Notes: generated from the letters alone by a model not told the origin. A DNA stretch of 60,733 nt from SZUA-100 sp965248135 (GCA_965248135.1 CBDFIN010000005.1:1-60733), one strand, 5' to 3'. Numbered from the stretch's first letter, positions 16,353 through 25,362 are shown. Translations and numbers: made by a program.

Positions 16353-17738
16353 GAGTTAACCGCAAATGTTGGTGATGCCGGTTTTCAGGCGGCGTTTTGG
16401 TTTGGAATTTTCTCCAATCCGTCGATAAATGTGATGCCTTCGATGACTTTTGGCAACTGGTTTTTGCCCCTTAATCTGAGCCAGCTTTTCTCCGCTTCCC
16501 TGATCAGCTTGAATACCATCACTCTGGCCGTATCCCGTTTCATACAGCCCTTGGCTTTTTTGGTCCTGTGGCGGACGGTTGCAAACGTGCTTTCAATGGG
16601 GTTTGTGGTGCGGATATGCACCCAGTGCTCGGCCGGGAAATCATAAAAGGCAAGCAGAGCGTCGCGGTCTTTCGTCAGACAATGAACAGCTTTCTCGTAC
16701 TTAAGCTGATATTTTGCCGTGAACAGATCAAAGGCCTTTTCTGCATCAATCCGGGTCTCGGCCATCCAGACATTGTGCAAATCGGCTTTTGCCTTGGCCA
16801 GAATGGATTTGGGCATCTTGTTGAGCACATTGGCTGTCTTGTGCACCCAGCAGCGTTGCTCCTGCGTTTGTGGAAAAACCTCCCGCAATGCCGCCCAAAA
16901 GCCCATGGCACCATCACCCACAGCGAGCTTGGGAAGAGAGGCAAGTCCCCGTGCCTTCAAATCAAGCAGCAACTCTCGCCAGCTCTGGGTGCTTTCGCGA
17001 TAACCATCTGTAAAACCCACAAGCTCTTTCTTGCCTTCCGGCGTTGCCCCAATGATTACCAGCATGCACTGGCTGTCCTGTTCCATGCGGGCCTGGAAAT
17101 AGATGCCGTCAGCCCAGATATAGGCATAATGGCGCGCCGACAAATCGTGCCTCTCAAAGACATCGAGTTCCTCCTGCCAAACCTTTCGCAGGCGCAGGAT
17201 GGTGTCGCCCGAAAGATTAGGGGCTTTTGCGCCAAGCAGGGCTGAAAGGGCCGGTTGAAACTCTCCGGAAGATATACCTTTCAAATAGAGCCAGGGAATA
17301 AGGGCTTCCATACTTTTACTGCGGCGTACATATTTGGGCACAACAGATGGGGAAAAGCGAAGCTGACCGGCGCCCTTTCCACAGCGGTCGCGCACCCGTG
17401 GCTGCTTGACTGTCACAGCGCCAATCCCGGTCTGGATCTCACGCTCAGGTAAATGGCCGTGGCGCACCAGTCGTGCCCTGCCGTCACCAAGGCGTTCTTG
17501 TTCATGGTGTTCAAGAAAACCAGCCACTTCCGCTTCAACAGCCTGAGCCAGTAATGCCTGGGCCCCTGAACGAAGCACATCGCTCAAATGATCGATAAAT
17601 TCCCCTGGCTGAACAAGAGTGGTGATTGTAGTGTCTGTCATGGCGTATCTTTCCTTTTCTGGAATGTGTGGATGCATGAATCACATCCATGATACGCCAC
17701 CTTCAAATTACGCCATCACCAACATTTGCGGTTAACTC
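16353..17738 (-). mobile_element. IS256-family element, no target duplication
   Basis: Perfect 25-bp inverted ends lie at 16353-16377 (starting GAGTTAACCGCAAATG) and 17714-17738 (ending CATTTGCGGTTAACTC). The element is 1386 bp. The flanks TTAGTCGC and CAGCATGG do not match, so an 8-9 bp target duplication is absent, which suggests a deletion or rearrangement adjacent to it. Confidence 0.9.
16385..17641 (-). CDS. IS256-family transposase
   Basis: A 418-residue mutator-type DDE transposase. The ATG at 17641 (MTDTTITTLVQPGEF) is chosen over upstream in-frame codons. Visible catalytic segments are WADGIYFQAR (first Asp), AVGDGAMGFW (second Asp) and TTNPIESTFATVRHR (Glu). The C-x2-H signature is seen in QEQRCWVHKTANVLNK. 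The frame is intact and could be active. Confidence 0.93.
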   Translation of the reverse strand: MTDTTITTLVQPGEFIDHLSDVLRSGAQALLAQAVEAEVAGFLEHHEQERLGDGRARLVRHGHLPEREIQTGIGAVTVKQPRVRDRCGKGAGQLRFSPSVVPKYVRRSKSMEALIPWLYLKGISSGEFQPALSALLGAKAPNLSGDTILRLRKVWQEELDVFERHDLSARHYAYIWADGIYFQARMEQDSQCMLVIIGATPEGKKELVGFTDGYRESTQSWRELLLDLKARGLASLPKLAVGDGAMGFWAALREVFPQTQEQRCWVHKTANVLNKMPKSILAKAKADLHNVWMAETRIDAEKAFDLFTAKYQLKYEKAVHCLTKDRDALLAFYDFPAEHWVHIRTTNPIESTFATVRHRTKKAKGCMKRDTARVMVFKLIREAEKSWLRLRGKNQLPKVIEGITFIDGLEKIPNQNAA

Positions 17739-17857
17739 CAGCATGGGTGCTTTGCGTTCAAGCCTGACGATATTGCGGAAAGTGTCGGCTCCGAAGGAAT
17801 GTCGTTTTCCAGCCTCACCAAAGGAATGGAAGCTCTGATCATCTTTTTTTACGCTGT
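17739..17857. other. Orphan segment between IS256 and IS630
   Basis: About 120 bp of non-IS DNA caught between two insertion sequences. On the plus strand one frame stays open (DDIAESVGSEGMSFSS and on) into the IS630 end. It does not join in frame to the livG fragment on the other side of IS630. The origin is not recognised. Confidence 0.5.
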
Positions 17858-17859
17858 TA

Positions 17860-18741
17860 TAGCCAAGCGACACTGTTTTGATTCAAATATTGAAGTCCTT
17901 GAACAGTGTTTCGATATCGCATTTGTGTTTTCGTCTGATGGCCTTTGCCTGTGCCCATTTATGCTCGATCGGGTTGAGGTCTGGAGAATATGGCGGTAGA
18001 TATTCGAGTGTGTGTCCGGCATCCTTGATAGCCTTTTTCATGTCCTGGCGTTTGTGAAAACTTGCATTATCCATCACAACAACGGCGCCGGGAGGCAGCT
18101 TTGGAATGAGATCGCCTGTCAGCCAGCCATGGAAGACATCGCTGTCGATATTGCATGGAAACAGGCAGGTTGTCAGCAAGGTGCCGCCCAACAACGCCCC
18201 GATGACGTTTGTCCTTCCCCGCGCATGCCAGTCATGAACGCCAAAACAGCGCAGGCCCTTGGCCGCATAGCCGTGGGTGCGGGGCATATCATGGGCAAAG
18301 CCTGATTCATCAATATAGACGATGGGCTTGCCGGTTTTTTCATGCCCGCTAATCGTTTCCTGGAAGGCTGTACGCCTGGTCGCGTCCGCCTTCGGATGGC
18401 GAAACGCTTTTTTTATATGTCACCCCCAACTTGCGCAACGCCTGCCAGATTGCCTTAGGTGAAACATCAAAACGCACCGCACGTTCGTACTGATAGGCAT
18501 CGGGAAATTCCGCCACATCGCGGGCCAGTGCAGCCATGTCAATCTTGCGCATGCGGGGCTTGGATTGATCCGGCTCAAGCCGATTGGCCCAGCGAACAAC
18601 CGAGGCAACCCCAACGCTAAACCGAAGTGCCGTTTGTTTAAATGTCAGCCCTTCCTTGTCTCGAACCTTAAGAACATGTTTGCGGAATTTAACAGGATAA
18701 GTCATGCACAAAACTATAATCAAAATTATGTCGCTTGGCTA
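17860..18741 (-). mobile_element. IS630-family element
   Basis: Inverted ends of about 25 bp begin TAGCCAAGCGACA on the left (from 17860) and end TGTCGCTTGGCTA on the right (to 18741). TA dinucleotides lie outside both ends (17858-17859, 18742-18743), the target expected for this family. It separates the livG fragment from anything upstream. Confidence 0.9.
17883..18705 (-). CDS. IS630-family transposase in two frames
   Basis: The first frame starts at the ATG at 18705 (MTYPVKFRKHVLKVR) and carries the helix-turn-helix (TFKQTALRFSVGVASVVRWA). At a run of seven A on the coding strand (18408-18414) the frame changes, and the text FRHPKADATRR leads into the second part with FVMDN-type VVMDNASFHK and the LPPYSPDLNPIEHKWA signature, ending at 17883. 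Many IS630 elements make their transposase by programmed slippage at such a run; a one-base mutation is the other explanation. Confidence 0.85.
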
Positions 18742-18743
18742 TA

Positions 18744-18923
18744 AGCGTCCTGTTTACTGAACACGACATGGATGTGGTATTCGCATACGCCCACCGGATT
18801 CTGGTGCTAAACCGTGGAAAGTTGATCGCCAACGGCTCGATTGCCGAAATTCGAAAAAACAGTCGCGTACAGGAAGTTTACCTTGGTGGTGGCACGATCT
18901 TTGAAAGCGAAGGAACAGGATGA
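18744..18923 (+). pseudogene. livG: LivG C-terminal fragment
   Basis: About 60 codons of the C-terminus of a branched-chain amino-acid ABC ATPase: SVLFTEHDMDVVFAYAHR (switch His included), then VQEVYLGGG. The N-terminal part with the Walker A and signature motifs is missing because the IS630 ends at 18741. The fragment stop overlaps the livF start (ATGATG), the usual livG-livF arrangement. No livH, livM or livK remains in the window. Confidence 0.9.
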
Positions 18924-19624
18924 TGCTTGATGTATCCGGCATCGATAGTTTTTATGGCAAAGCCCATATTCTGCGCGATTTAAGCTTCAAAATCGACGCA
19001 GGCGAAGTCGCCGCACTGCTTGGCCGCAACGGTGCTGGCAAGACAACAACCTTGAAATCCATCATGCAATTGGTGCAACCAAAAAGCGGCAGGGTGGTTT
19101 TTTCAGGACAAGACATTACCAGTCTCGCACCTCACAAGGTGGCAAAGATGGGCCTTGGCTATGTGCCCGAAGAACGACGGATATTCACCGATTTGACCAT
19201 CATGGAAAATCTCGAAGTTGGCCGGCAACCCGAACGGATGGGAGTTCCTTGCTGGAGACCTGATATGTTGTTTGAGTTATTTCCCAATCTAAAAGAACGT
19301 CGTAGCAACCGTTGCAAAACACTTTCGGGTGGCGAGCAGCAAATGCTTACCATCGCTCGCACTTTGATGGGAAACCCGATATTATTGTTGCTCGATGAAC
19401 CATCTGAGGGTATCGCTCCGGTAATTGTGGAGCAAATGATCGAGACCATTATTAAGATCAAAGCTCAGGGTTTGACTATTCTGCTGTCAGAACAAAACCT
19501 TCACTTTGCTAAACTTGTCGCTGATCGTGTGGTTATTCTCGAAAGCGGAGCAAACCGTTTTGACGGCACAATTCAAGAACTGGAATCGAATCCGGATATC
19601 AAGCAAGCCTATCTGTCAGTTTGA
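18920..19624 (+). CDS. livF: Branched-chain amino-acid ABC transporter ATPase LivF
   Basis: A 234-residue ABC ATPase of normal LivF length. Walker A GRNGAGKTT is at residues 35-43, the LivF-type GLGYVPEERRIF follows, then the signature LSGGEQQML and Walker B LLLLDEPSEGIAP. It would energise uptake of leucine, isoleucine, valine or related amides with LivGHMK. Either ATG at 18920 or 18923 may be used. Its partner livG is truncated by IS630, so this copy is an orphan and may no longer be expressed from its own promoter; the IS may provide one. Confidence 0.9.
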   Translation: MMLDVSGIDSFYGKAHILRDLSFKIDAGEVAALLGRNGAGKTTTLKSIMQLVQPKSGRVVFSGQDITSLAPHKVAKMGLGYVPEERRIFTDLTIMENLEVGRQPERMGVPCWRPDMLFELFPNLKERRSNRCKTLSGGEQQMLTIARTLMGNPILLLLDEPSEGIAPVIVEQMIETIIKIKAQGLTILLSEQNLHFAKLVADRVVILESGANRFDGTIQELESNPDIKQAYLSV

Positions 19625-19880
19625 TATAACCTCGATTATACCAACCTACGGTTTAATTTTGTCTACTCAACCCGCGTTGATTTGGACTTTGTTAATCAAA
19701 TACGGTGATAATGAGAGCGCATGAGGCGACACCTCCATTCGCCTGATGTTTGGAAAGTATCAAGGATAGTCATCTGGGAATGACGTATTAACCCGGTGAT
19801 TGGTAAGAGCCTCGTTAGCCGCTATCCTTTCCTTTCCCACCTGCTGAGGGGCCGTTGCCTTATAGACACGCATCCTTGTG

Positions 19881-21377
19881 TTAGCGGGCAAGCATCAACA
19901 ATGCATCGATGTCAATGTGGGTTTCCAGTGCGCCGGCAAGTTGCTCAAGCGCTTGGTCAATTGTCTCTTTGTGCTGCAGCTCTTCCCCGGCATCTACGCC
20001 CAGTTGGTCAAGCAACCATCGCTTAAACCCGTCGGCATTAAACAATCCGTGGAGATAACAGCCCATGATACGGCCATCGGTGGACACGGCACCGTCTGGT
20101 CTGCCACCAATTTCAATCATCGGATTGTCACATCCAGCACCGCTGGTCATACCGACGTGGATTTCATATCCTTCAAGACAGGAATCAGACTCAATATGCC
20201 TGCCCCCGGTGTTTTGCACAGTTTTTTGCGGCGCAAGATCGGTTTCAATATCCAAATATCCAAGGCCGTTTATCTGCCGGTCACCACCCTCCAGCCCTTG
20301 TGGATCGCGAATTGCCTTGCCCAGCATTTGAAGGCCGCCGCAAATGCCGATTACCCAACCGCCTTTGGCCACATGGGCAGTCAAATCAGCATCCCAACCA
20401 TTGGCCACAAATGCTTTCAAATCTGAGATCGTCGATTTTGAACCGGGCAGGATAACCAGCGCTGCGTCATCCGGCAAACGGGTGCCTGGCGCGACCATAA
20501 CCAGTTCAACCGAAGGCTCGCCTTTAAGCGGATCGAAATCGTCAAAATTGGCGATACGATCAAGCTGTGGCACGGCTATCTTGACCCGTTTATGCGGCGC
20601 GATTTTCGACTGGCTGTTATCAATCAGCTTGCCAAGCGCCACTGAATCTTCGGCCGGCAGTCTAGCCACCTGGTCAAGCCAGGGCACAACGCCAAAACAC
20701 TTCCAGCCGGTATGCCTTCCTATCACCGTCAAACCGTCTTCAAACAGGGCAAGATCGCCGCGAAACTTGTTGATAATATAGCCTGCGATTCGCTGGCGGT
20801 CACCGGACTCAAGCAGCACATCGGTGCCAACCAGTGAAGCAATCACCCCGCCCCGGTCGATATCACCAACCAGAACCACCGGCACATTGGCTTTTTCCGC
20901 AAAACCCATATTGGCGATATCGCTGGTGCGCAGGTTAATCTCCGCTGGCGAACCGGCACCTTCGACCAGCACAATATCAGCCTTTGCCGATAGTTGATCA
21001 AACGACCGCATGACAAAACCAAGCAACTGCGGTTTTATTTTTTGGTAGTCCCGGCCCTTGGCCTCGCCCCAGACCTTGCCCTGAACGATAATCTGGCTGC
21101 CGGTTTCGGACTGGGGTTTGAGCAGCACCGGGTTCATGTGCACCGATGCGGGCACCCGGCAGGCCAGCGCCTGCAACCACTGGGCGCGGCCAATCTCGCC
21201 ACCCGCTGCCTCACCTGGAATATCGGCAACGGCCGCATTATTCGACATGTTTTGCGGCTTGAACGGCACCACATTGAGCCCGCGATTGGCCAATGCCCGG
21301 CAAAGCCCTGCGACCATCACGGTTTTGCCGACATCGGAGCCGGTGCCCTGAAACATGATTGCCCTGGTTCGCCGCAT
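19881..21377 (-). CDS. cobQ: Cobyric acid synthase CobQ
   Basis: A 498-residue glutamine-dependent amidotransferase that amidates four side chains of adenosyl-cobyrinic diamide in B12 synthesis. The N-terminal dethiobiotin-synthetase-like domain has the P-loop GTGSDVGKT (residues 11-19) and FKPQNMSNN. The C-terminal triad-type GATase has VIGICGGLQMLG with the nucleophile Cys (near 345) and GCYLHGLFNADG with the His. The ATG at 21377 matches the usual MRRTRAIMFQGT start. No cobalamin riboswitch was seen upstream. The window also codes a B12-dependent ribonucleotide reductase (nrdJ). A partial second copy of its 5' end lies at 30030-30189. Confidence 0.95.
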   Translation of the reverse strand: MRRTRAIMFQGTGSDVGKTVMVAGLCRALANRGLNVVPFKPQNMSNNAAVADIPGEAAGGEIGRAQWLQALACRVPASVHMNPVLLKPQSETGSQIIVQGKVWGEAKGRDYQKIKPQLLGFVMRSFDQLSAKADIVLVEGAGSPAEINLRTSDIANMGFAEKANVPVVLVGDIDRGGVIASLVGTDVLLESGDRQRIAGYIINKFRGDLALFEDGLTVIGRHTGWKCFGVVPWLDQVARLPAEDSVALGKLIDNSQSKIAPHKRVKIAVPQLDRIANFDDFDPLKGEPSVELVMVAPGTRLPDDAALVILPGSKSTISDLKAFVANGWDADLTAHVAKGGWVIGICGGLQMLGKAIRDPQGLEGGDRQINGLGYLDIETDLAPQKTVQNTGGRHIESDSCLEGYEIHVGMTSGAGCDNPMIEIGGRPDGAVSTDGRIMGCYLHGLFNADGFKRWLLDQLGVDAGEELQHKETIDQALEQLAGALETHIDIDALLMLAR

Positions 21378-21414
21378 GACGCCGGTCTAGAGTATTTTTT
21401 CGTCAAATGGAATC
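21254..21414 (-). repeat. 160-bp direct repeat, copy 1 (cobQ 5' end plus flank)
   Basis: This segment covers about the first 40 codons of cobQ and 37 bp upstream, ending in the TTTTTTCG...TGGAATC motif. It is directly repeated, with scattered changes, at 30030-30189. The two copies bracket the TRAP/3-hydroxyanthranilate island. Confidence 0.85.
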
Positions 21415-21519
21415 AATTCCATCAGCGATTTTACACCGGATATCAGGTTCATGTTCCCTGCTAGAGTTTTTTTTCGTTTAATTGGAATCACTCTAAATGC
21501 TCTATCACTTTGTTTTGAC

Positions 21520-21563
21520 GCATATTCTTATCCGAAAACCGCACACACTTTTCGGGAATATGC
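21520..21563. repeat. Rhizobial-type palindromic intergenic repeat, copy 1
   Basis: The hairpin GCATATTC...GAATATGC encloses CCGAAAA and TTTTCGG and is flanked by TCTATCACTTTG and CTCTAG. This motif family is common between genes of Hyphomicrobiales. A second copy is at 34637-34681. Here it lies between dctM and cobQ, both on the minus strand. Confidence 0.85.
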
Positions 21564-21588
21564 TCTAGGGCAGCACAGCGCAGATTGC

Positions 21589-22866
21589 TTAAATCAATGC
21601 GGTTACCAACCATGGTTGCCAGCAGAGCAAAATCAGCACAATCAATGTTGTGGCAAGGAAGGGCATCAATTGTCTGAACAGGTTGCCCGGCTTGACACCT
21701 GTCATTGCTGTTGTAACGAACAACCCCGCTCCCACCGGGGGGGTTAGCAATCCAAGAACAAGATTTATGCAAACCACGACGCCAAAATGAAAGGGATCAA
21801 TTCCGTACTGTGATTGTGCAATTGGAAGCAGAATAGGCACCACCAAAATCAATGCTGCAATACCATCCAGGATCATTCCCACCCCAAGAAGTATGACGTT
21901 GATCATCAAGAGAAAAATAAATGGATCCTTGGTCAATTCGGTCAGTTGTTTAGCCAAATTTTGCGGAACCTGCTCATAGACAATGATCCAACCGAACACT
22001 TTTGCGGCCGCTACAATGAAGACAACGACCGAGGTGTTTATCGCAGTTCTGTAGAGGACGGTTGGCATGCGAGAGATCTTAAGTTCTCTAAACAGAAACT
22101 TGCCCAAAACAAAAGCCGCAACCGAGGCAACAGCCGCAGATTCAGTAGGAGTTGCAATTCCAGCAACAATACCCCCGACAATAACCAAAGGGATTATCAA
22201 AGTAGGCAACCCCAGTTTTAACGAATGAAGCTTCTTGGGCCACGGATCGGAATTTCCAATTGGTAGCTCCCGTCTGGCTCCGATCAACGCCAAAGCTACA
22301 AAAAATCCACCAGCCATCAACAGACCGGGAATAATCCCTGCAATGAACATGTCACCAATAGCTATTTGTGCCAGAACGCCATAAATTACAAACAACATGG
22401 ATGGCGGAATAATCGGAGACAGCAAACCGCCAGCAGCAGTTGTCGCAGCCGCAAAGGACCTTTCGTATCCTTGTCGCTCCATCTCCGGCACCATGGCACG
22501 GGACATTATAGCAATCTGAGCCGCTGCGGAACCTATGATAGAGGCCATCATCATATTGACGATCAGGTTTACATAGGCGAGCCCGCCGCGGACCCGACCA
22601 ACAAAAACGCTTGCAAAATCAATCAGCCGCCGCGTGATACCGCCTTCATTCATGAGCTCGCCAGCCAGCATGAACAAGGGAATAGCCAACAAACCATAGC
22701 TTTCCATGCCGGAAAACAACTGTTGAGAAAATGATTGCAACAGGACGGTTTGACCAGACACAAAAATATAGACCAACGTCGAAATCATCAATACGAGAGC
22801 AATAGGAACGCCGACAAAAAGTAGAATAAAAAAGACCCCTGCAACCATAATGTTAGTCCAGTTCAA
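21589..22866 (-). CDS. dctM: TRAP transporter large permease (DctM type)
   Basis: A 425-residue membrane protein with about twelve or more hydrophobic helices, the normal size of the TRAP large subunit. Typical segments are GVPIALVLMIST, AIPLFMLAGELMNEGG and NVILLGVGMILDGIAA, and LGLLTPPVGAGLF near the end. It forms the Na+-coupled channel with the small subunit, overlapping dctQ by 14 bases, and the pair takes substrate from the periplasmic DctP protein. Substrate is unknown; the neighbouring dioxygenase gene suggests an aromatic or other carboxylate. Confidence 0.93.
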   Translation of the reverse strand: MNWTNIMVAGVFFILLFVGVPIALVLMISTLVYIFVSGQTVLLQSFSQQLFSGMESYGLLAIPLFMLAGELMNEGGITRRLIDFASVFVGRVRGGLAYVNLIVNMMMASIIGSAAAQIAIMSRAMVPEMERQGYERSFAAATTAAGGLLSPIIPPSMLFVIYGVLAQIAIGDMFIAGIIPGLLMAGGFFVALALIGARRELPIGNSDPWPKKLHSLKLGLPTLIIPLVIVGGIVAGIATPTESAAVASVAAFVLGKFLFRELKISRMPTVLYRTAINTSVVVFIVAAAKVFGWIIVYEQVPQNLAKQLTELTKDPFIFLLMINVILLGVGMILDGIAALILVVPILLPIAQSQYGIDPFHFGVVVCINLVLGLLTPPVGAGLFVTTAMTGVKPGNLFRQLMPFLATTLIVLILLCWQPWLVTALI

Positions 22867-23410
22867 AGATTGGAGGGGTTGTACCGGTAAGCCGTTCCCA
22901 CAAATTAACCAGTGCGTGGATTGACATGCTCAACGCGGTTATTGGCATGATCAACCAGATCAGATATTTGGACATCGATAGAGTGGTCGTCGGTTCTTGA
23001 TAGATAAAGTTGAAGGTTTGTTGAGTAAATTTGGTGATGTCGAAGCCGGCCTTGGTCAATGCAAATGGATCAAACCAAATCCATGAAAGCCAGACTAGCC
23101 AAAGGGCAAAACAGAAAATTATTACGTCGACCAGAAGAAGGAACGCAGACCAAATCTGATTGCTTACCATGCCTTCCATCAGGGTAACGGCAATACCTTT
23201 GCGCGCCCGGATTTTCGTCGATGCCCCAATCATGACCAGCCAGATCATTGCATAAATGGCCAGTTCATCGATCCAGTAAATTGCATAATCGAGCGACCGG
23301 GTCACCACATTTAGCAGGATCAAACCCGTCACAGCAGCGGCAAGTAATATCAGCGCCCACTTCTCAATTTTTACTATCTGTGCTGAGATACGTGTCAATA
23401 ATGTAAACAA
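22853..23410 (-). CDS. dctQ: TRAP transporter small permease (DctQ type)
   Basis: A 185-residue protein with four hydrophobic helices. The segment VNVVTRSLDYAIYWIDELA followed by MIWLVMIGASTKIR (residues about 34-70) is typical of DctQ proteins. It pairs with DctM. It overlaps dctM, but a 294-bp gap holding a palindromic repeat separates it from dctP upstream, so the membrane genes may be expressed less than dctP. Confidence 0.9.
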   Translation of the reverse strand: MFTLLTRISAQIVKIEKWALILLAAAVTGLILLNVVTRSLDYAIYWIDELAIYAMIWLVMIGASTKIRARKGIAVTLMEGMVSNQIWSAFLLLVDVIIFCFALWLVWLSWIWFDPFALTKAGFDITKFTQQTFNFIYQEPTTTLSMSKYLIWLIMPITALSMSIHALVNLWERLTGTTPPIFELD

Positions 23411-23455
23411 TTATAGCCTTCCCCAATTAGAATTCCCTAAGCTGGTTTTATTACT

Positions 23456-23615
23456 CTAGTGGCTCCGAACCAACATTTGCATCCTCTTGGTGCGCCCCAA
23501 ATTTACAAATATTTAAATCAAAAGAACCACTAGCAAGACGTTGATTCTAGTGGGATTTTCGGATTGGACGCTTAAGAAAGAACGATGCGGCAAGTGGACA
23601 CCAAATGTCAAATTC
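23456..23615. repeat. Paired ~78-bp palindromes, copy 2
   Basis: The first unit runs 23456-23533 (CTAGTGGCTC to AACCACTAG). The second starts at 23547 (CTAGTGGGAT) and has lost its far end, leaving CAAATGTCAAATTCA near 23615. The order is the same as in the copy at 7601-7769. It lies between dctP and dctQ inside the TRAP operon. Confidence 0.8.
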
Positions 23616-23704
23616 ACGAGCGTTTGTTGAATCTTCAAATTCAAGAAAAAACGCCGCCAAGATGAAATCCTGGCGGCGGCAGGTATTTTCCATCAGATCA
23701 AGAT

Positions 23705-24685
23705 TTACTTTGCAGCCTCTGCGCGCAGAGCTTCCAAAGCAGAAGATTTCTTGCTCCAGATGTCATTCCAGGCTTTTATTTTATCACCAAAAAATGATTG
23801 ATCCACGCTTTTGATGTCAATGCCTGTTTTCTCCACTTCCGCCAGGAATTTGGACTCTCCGGCAACATAGGAATCTATCGTGCCGTCAAGATGCTTGGCC
23901 ATAATTTTGGAGATCATGGCCCGATCGTCTTCGCTCAATCCAGCCCAGACCTTTGCCGAAACCAGGCCGACCATTGGAAACATCATGTGGTTAGAATGGA
24001 TCACCGTTTTGGCATGTTCAGTGTATTTCAGTTTCCAGATCAATTCCAGATCCATGTCGATCGCGTCAACTTGTCCATTGGCCAGGGCATCATAAACGGC
24101 AGGTAACGGCATTGGAGTCGGGGCAGTTCCAACAAGATTATAGAAGTCTTTGATCGGTTCGAATGGCGTGATGCGGATTTTTTTGCCATTCAGGCCAGCG
24201 ATGTCGCTGACCGCATCACGGGTGACAATCTGACGGAGACCGGCAGAACCATAACCCAAGCCGACGACCCCCACTTTTTTGGGCAATTGGTTCAGCATGT
24301 CACGTGCCACATCGCTTCTCAGCAGCTTGGCGGCGCCAGCAATATCTTTCACCATATATGGAGCATAAAATGCACCAAAGTCAGGTGCGCGGTTGGAAAC
24401 TTCCGCGACGGTCAAAAAAGCCATGTCCAGCCCGCCCGTTTGGAGCTGTTGTAGCATCTGTGCCTCATTGCCCAACTGGCGTGAAGGGAATATTGCGACC
24501 GTGTGTTTTCCTCCAGATTCTTTTTCTAGTTCCTCGCCAAAAGCACCGGCAGCCTTTGTCCAAATATGGGGCGGAGGTGTGATCAGACCAATTTTGAAGT
24601 CCCTGGCCTGTGTGAATGCCACGGACACCGCTCCAATGGCTGTGGCAAAAATTAGAGTTTTGATGGTTCGTGAAAATTTCGACAT
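23705..24685 (-). CDS. dctP: TRAP transporter substrate-binding protein (DctP type)
   Basis: A periplasmic binding protein of about 326 residues. The ATG at 24685 (MSKFSRTIKTL) is preferred because GAGGGAGAG precedes it; it starts a signal peptide with a cleavage-like AFTQA. The mature part has the DctP pattern: GEELEKESGGKHTVAIFPS, QLGNEAQMLQQLQTG, and GLNGKKIRITPFEPIKDFYN with the Arg that usually binds the carboxylate. It is followed on the same strand by dctQ and dctM. The gene just upstream is the dioxygenase (37 bp gap), so both may share one transcript starting in the divergent region at 25302-25421. Confidence 0.93.
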   Translation of the reverse strand: MSKFSRTIKTLIFATAIGAVSVAFTQARDFKIGLITPPPHIWTKAAGAFGEELEKESGGKHTVAIFPSRQLGNEAQMLQQLQTGGLDMAFLTVAEVSNRAPDFGAFYAPYMVKDIAGAAKLLRSDVARDMLNQLPKKVGVVGLGYGSAGLRQIVTRDAVSDIAGLNGKKIRITPFEPIKDFYNLVGTAPTPMPLPAVYDALANGQVDAIDMDLELIWKLKYTEHAKTVIHSNHMMFPMVGLVSAKVWAGLSEDDRAMISKIMAKHLDGTIDSYVAGESKFLAEVEKTGIDIKSVDQSFFGDKIKAWNDIWSKKSSALEALRAEAAK

Positions 24686-24737
24686 TGGTCTCTCCCTCAA
24701 TATTTATATACTTGCGTTGTGCAGCAAGCTTGTTCGA

Positions 24738-25301
24738 TTACAATTCAACCCAACCCTGCGGCGGCTTGCCTTTGCCGGGATGCAGGGTTCCACAATTTTT
24801 ACAGGTGCGCGCTTCCTCATCGTTGTGGAATGCCTCATAGATTTGGGGCAGCGCTGTGACAATTCCACTTGGGTCCATCAGTGAAATTTCTGCCCTATGC
24901 ACGCGATGCCTGCACTCAAAACAATACCACTCAAAGCCTTCTTTCATTCCGGCCATACGTGGCGATTCTACCACGATGCCAATGGAACCCTCTTGTGGGC
25001 GCTGCGGCGCGTGAATTGTGTGGGCCGGCATCATGAAAACTTCGCCCTCGCGGATCGGCACATCATAGATTTCACCATCCTCGGCGATTTTTAACATCAT
25101 GTCGCCCTTGATCTGATGAAACCATTCCTCAACCGGATCGTCATGAAAGTCCACACGAGTGTTCGGTCCACCGACGACCATCACAATCATTCCACAATCA
25201 CTATGCAACAGCTGATTGTTCACCGGAGGCTTGAGCTTGTCGCGATTGTTCGCAACCCATTTCTCGAAATTGAACGGCTGGAATTTTGGGTGGAGTGTCA
25301 T
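24738..25301 (-). CDS. nbaC: 3-hydroxyanthranilate 3,4-dioxygenase
   Basis: A 187-residue cupin that opens the ring of 3-hydroxyanthranilate to 2-amino-3-carboxymuconate semialdehyde. Iron ligands are visible as H53, E59 and H97, substrate-side residues as R49, R101 and E112, and a rubredoxin-like second iron site as C127/C130 (CFEC) and C167/C170 (CKNC), all as in bacterial enzymes. The ATG at 25301 (MTLHPKFQPF) has GAGGCGAACA just upstream, nearly the same leader as the aldehyde dehydrogenase gene at 29574. No kynureninase or ACMS decarboxylase is in the window. It is divergent from the LysR gene. Confidence 0.92.
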   Translation of the reverse strand: MTLHPKFQPFNFEKWVANNRDKLKPPVNNQLLHSDCGMIVMVVGGPNTRVDFHDDPVEEWFHQIKGDMMLKIAEDGEIYDVPIREGEVFMMPAHTIHAPQRPQEGSIGIVVESPRMAGMKEGFEWYCFECRHRVHRAEISLMDPSGIVTALPQIYEAFHNDEEARTCKNCGTLHPGKGKPPQGWVEL

Positions 25302-25362
25302 TGTTCGCCTCATCTGCCAATGGTAGTTGACTTGCCTTCCATCTCGTTCAATATGATTTGGG

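Noticed and set aside
8002..18741. One composite transposon made by the insertion sequences
   Set aside because: The elements belong to five different families, with their own target repeats where visible; no matching pair brackets a cargo.
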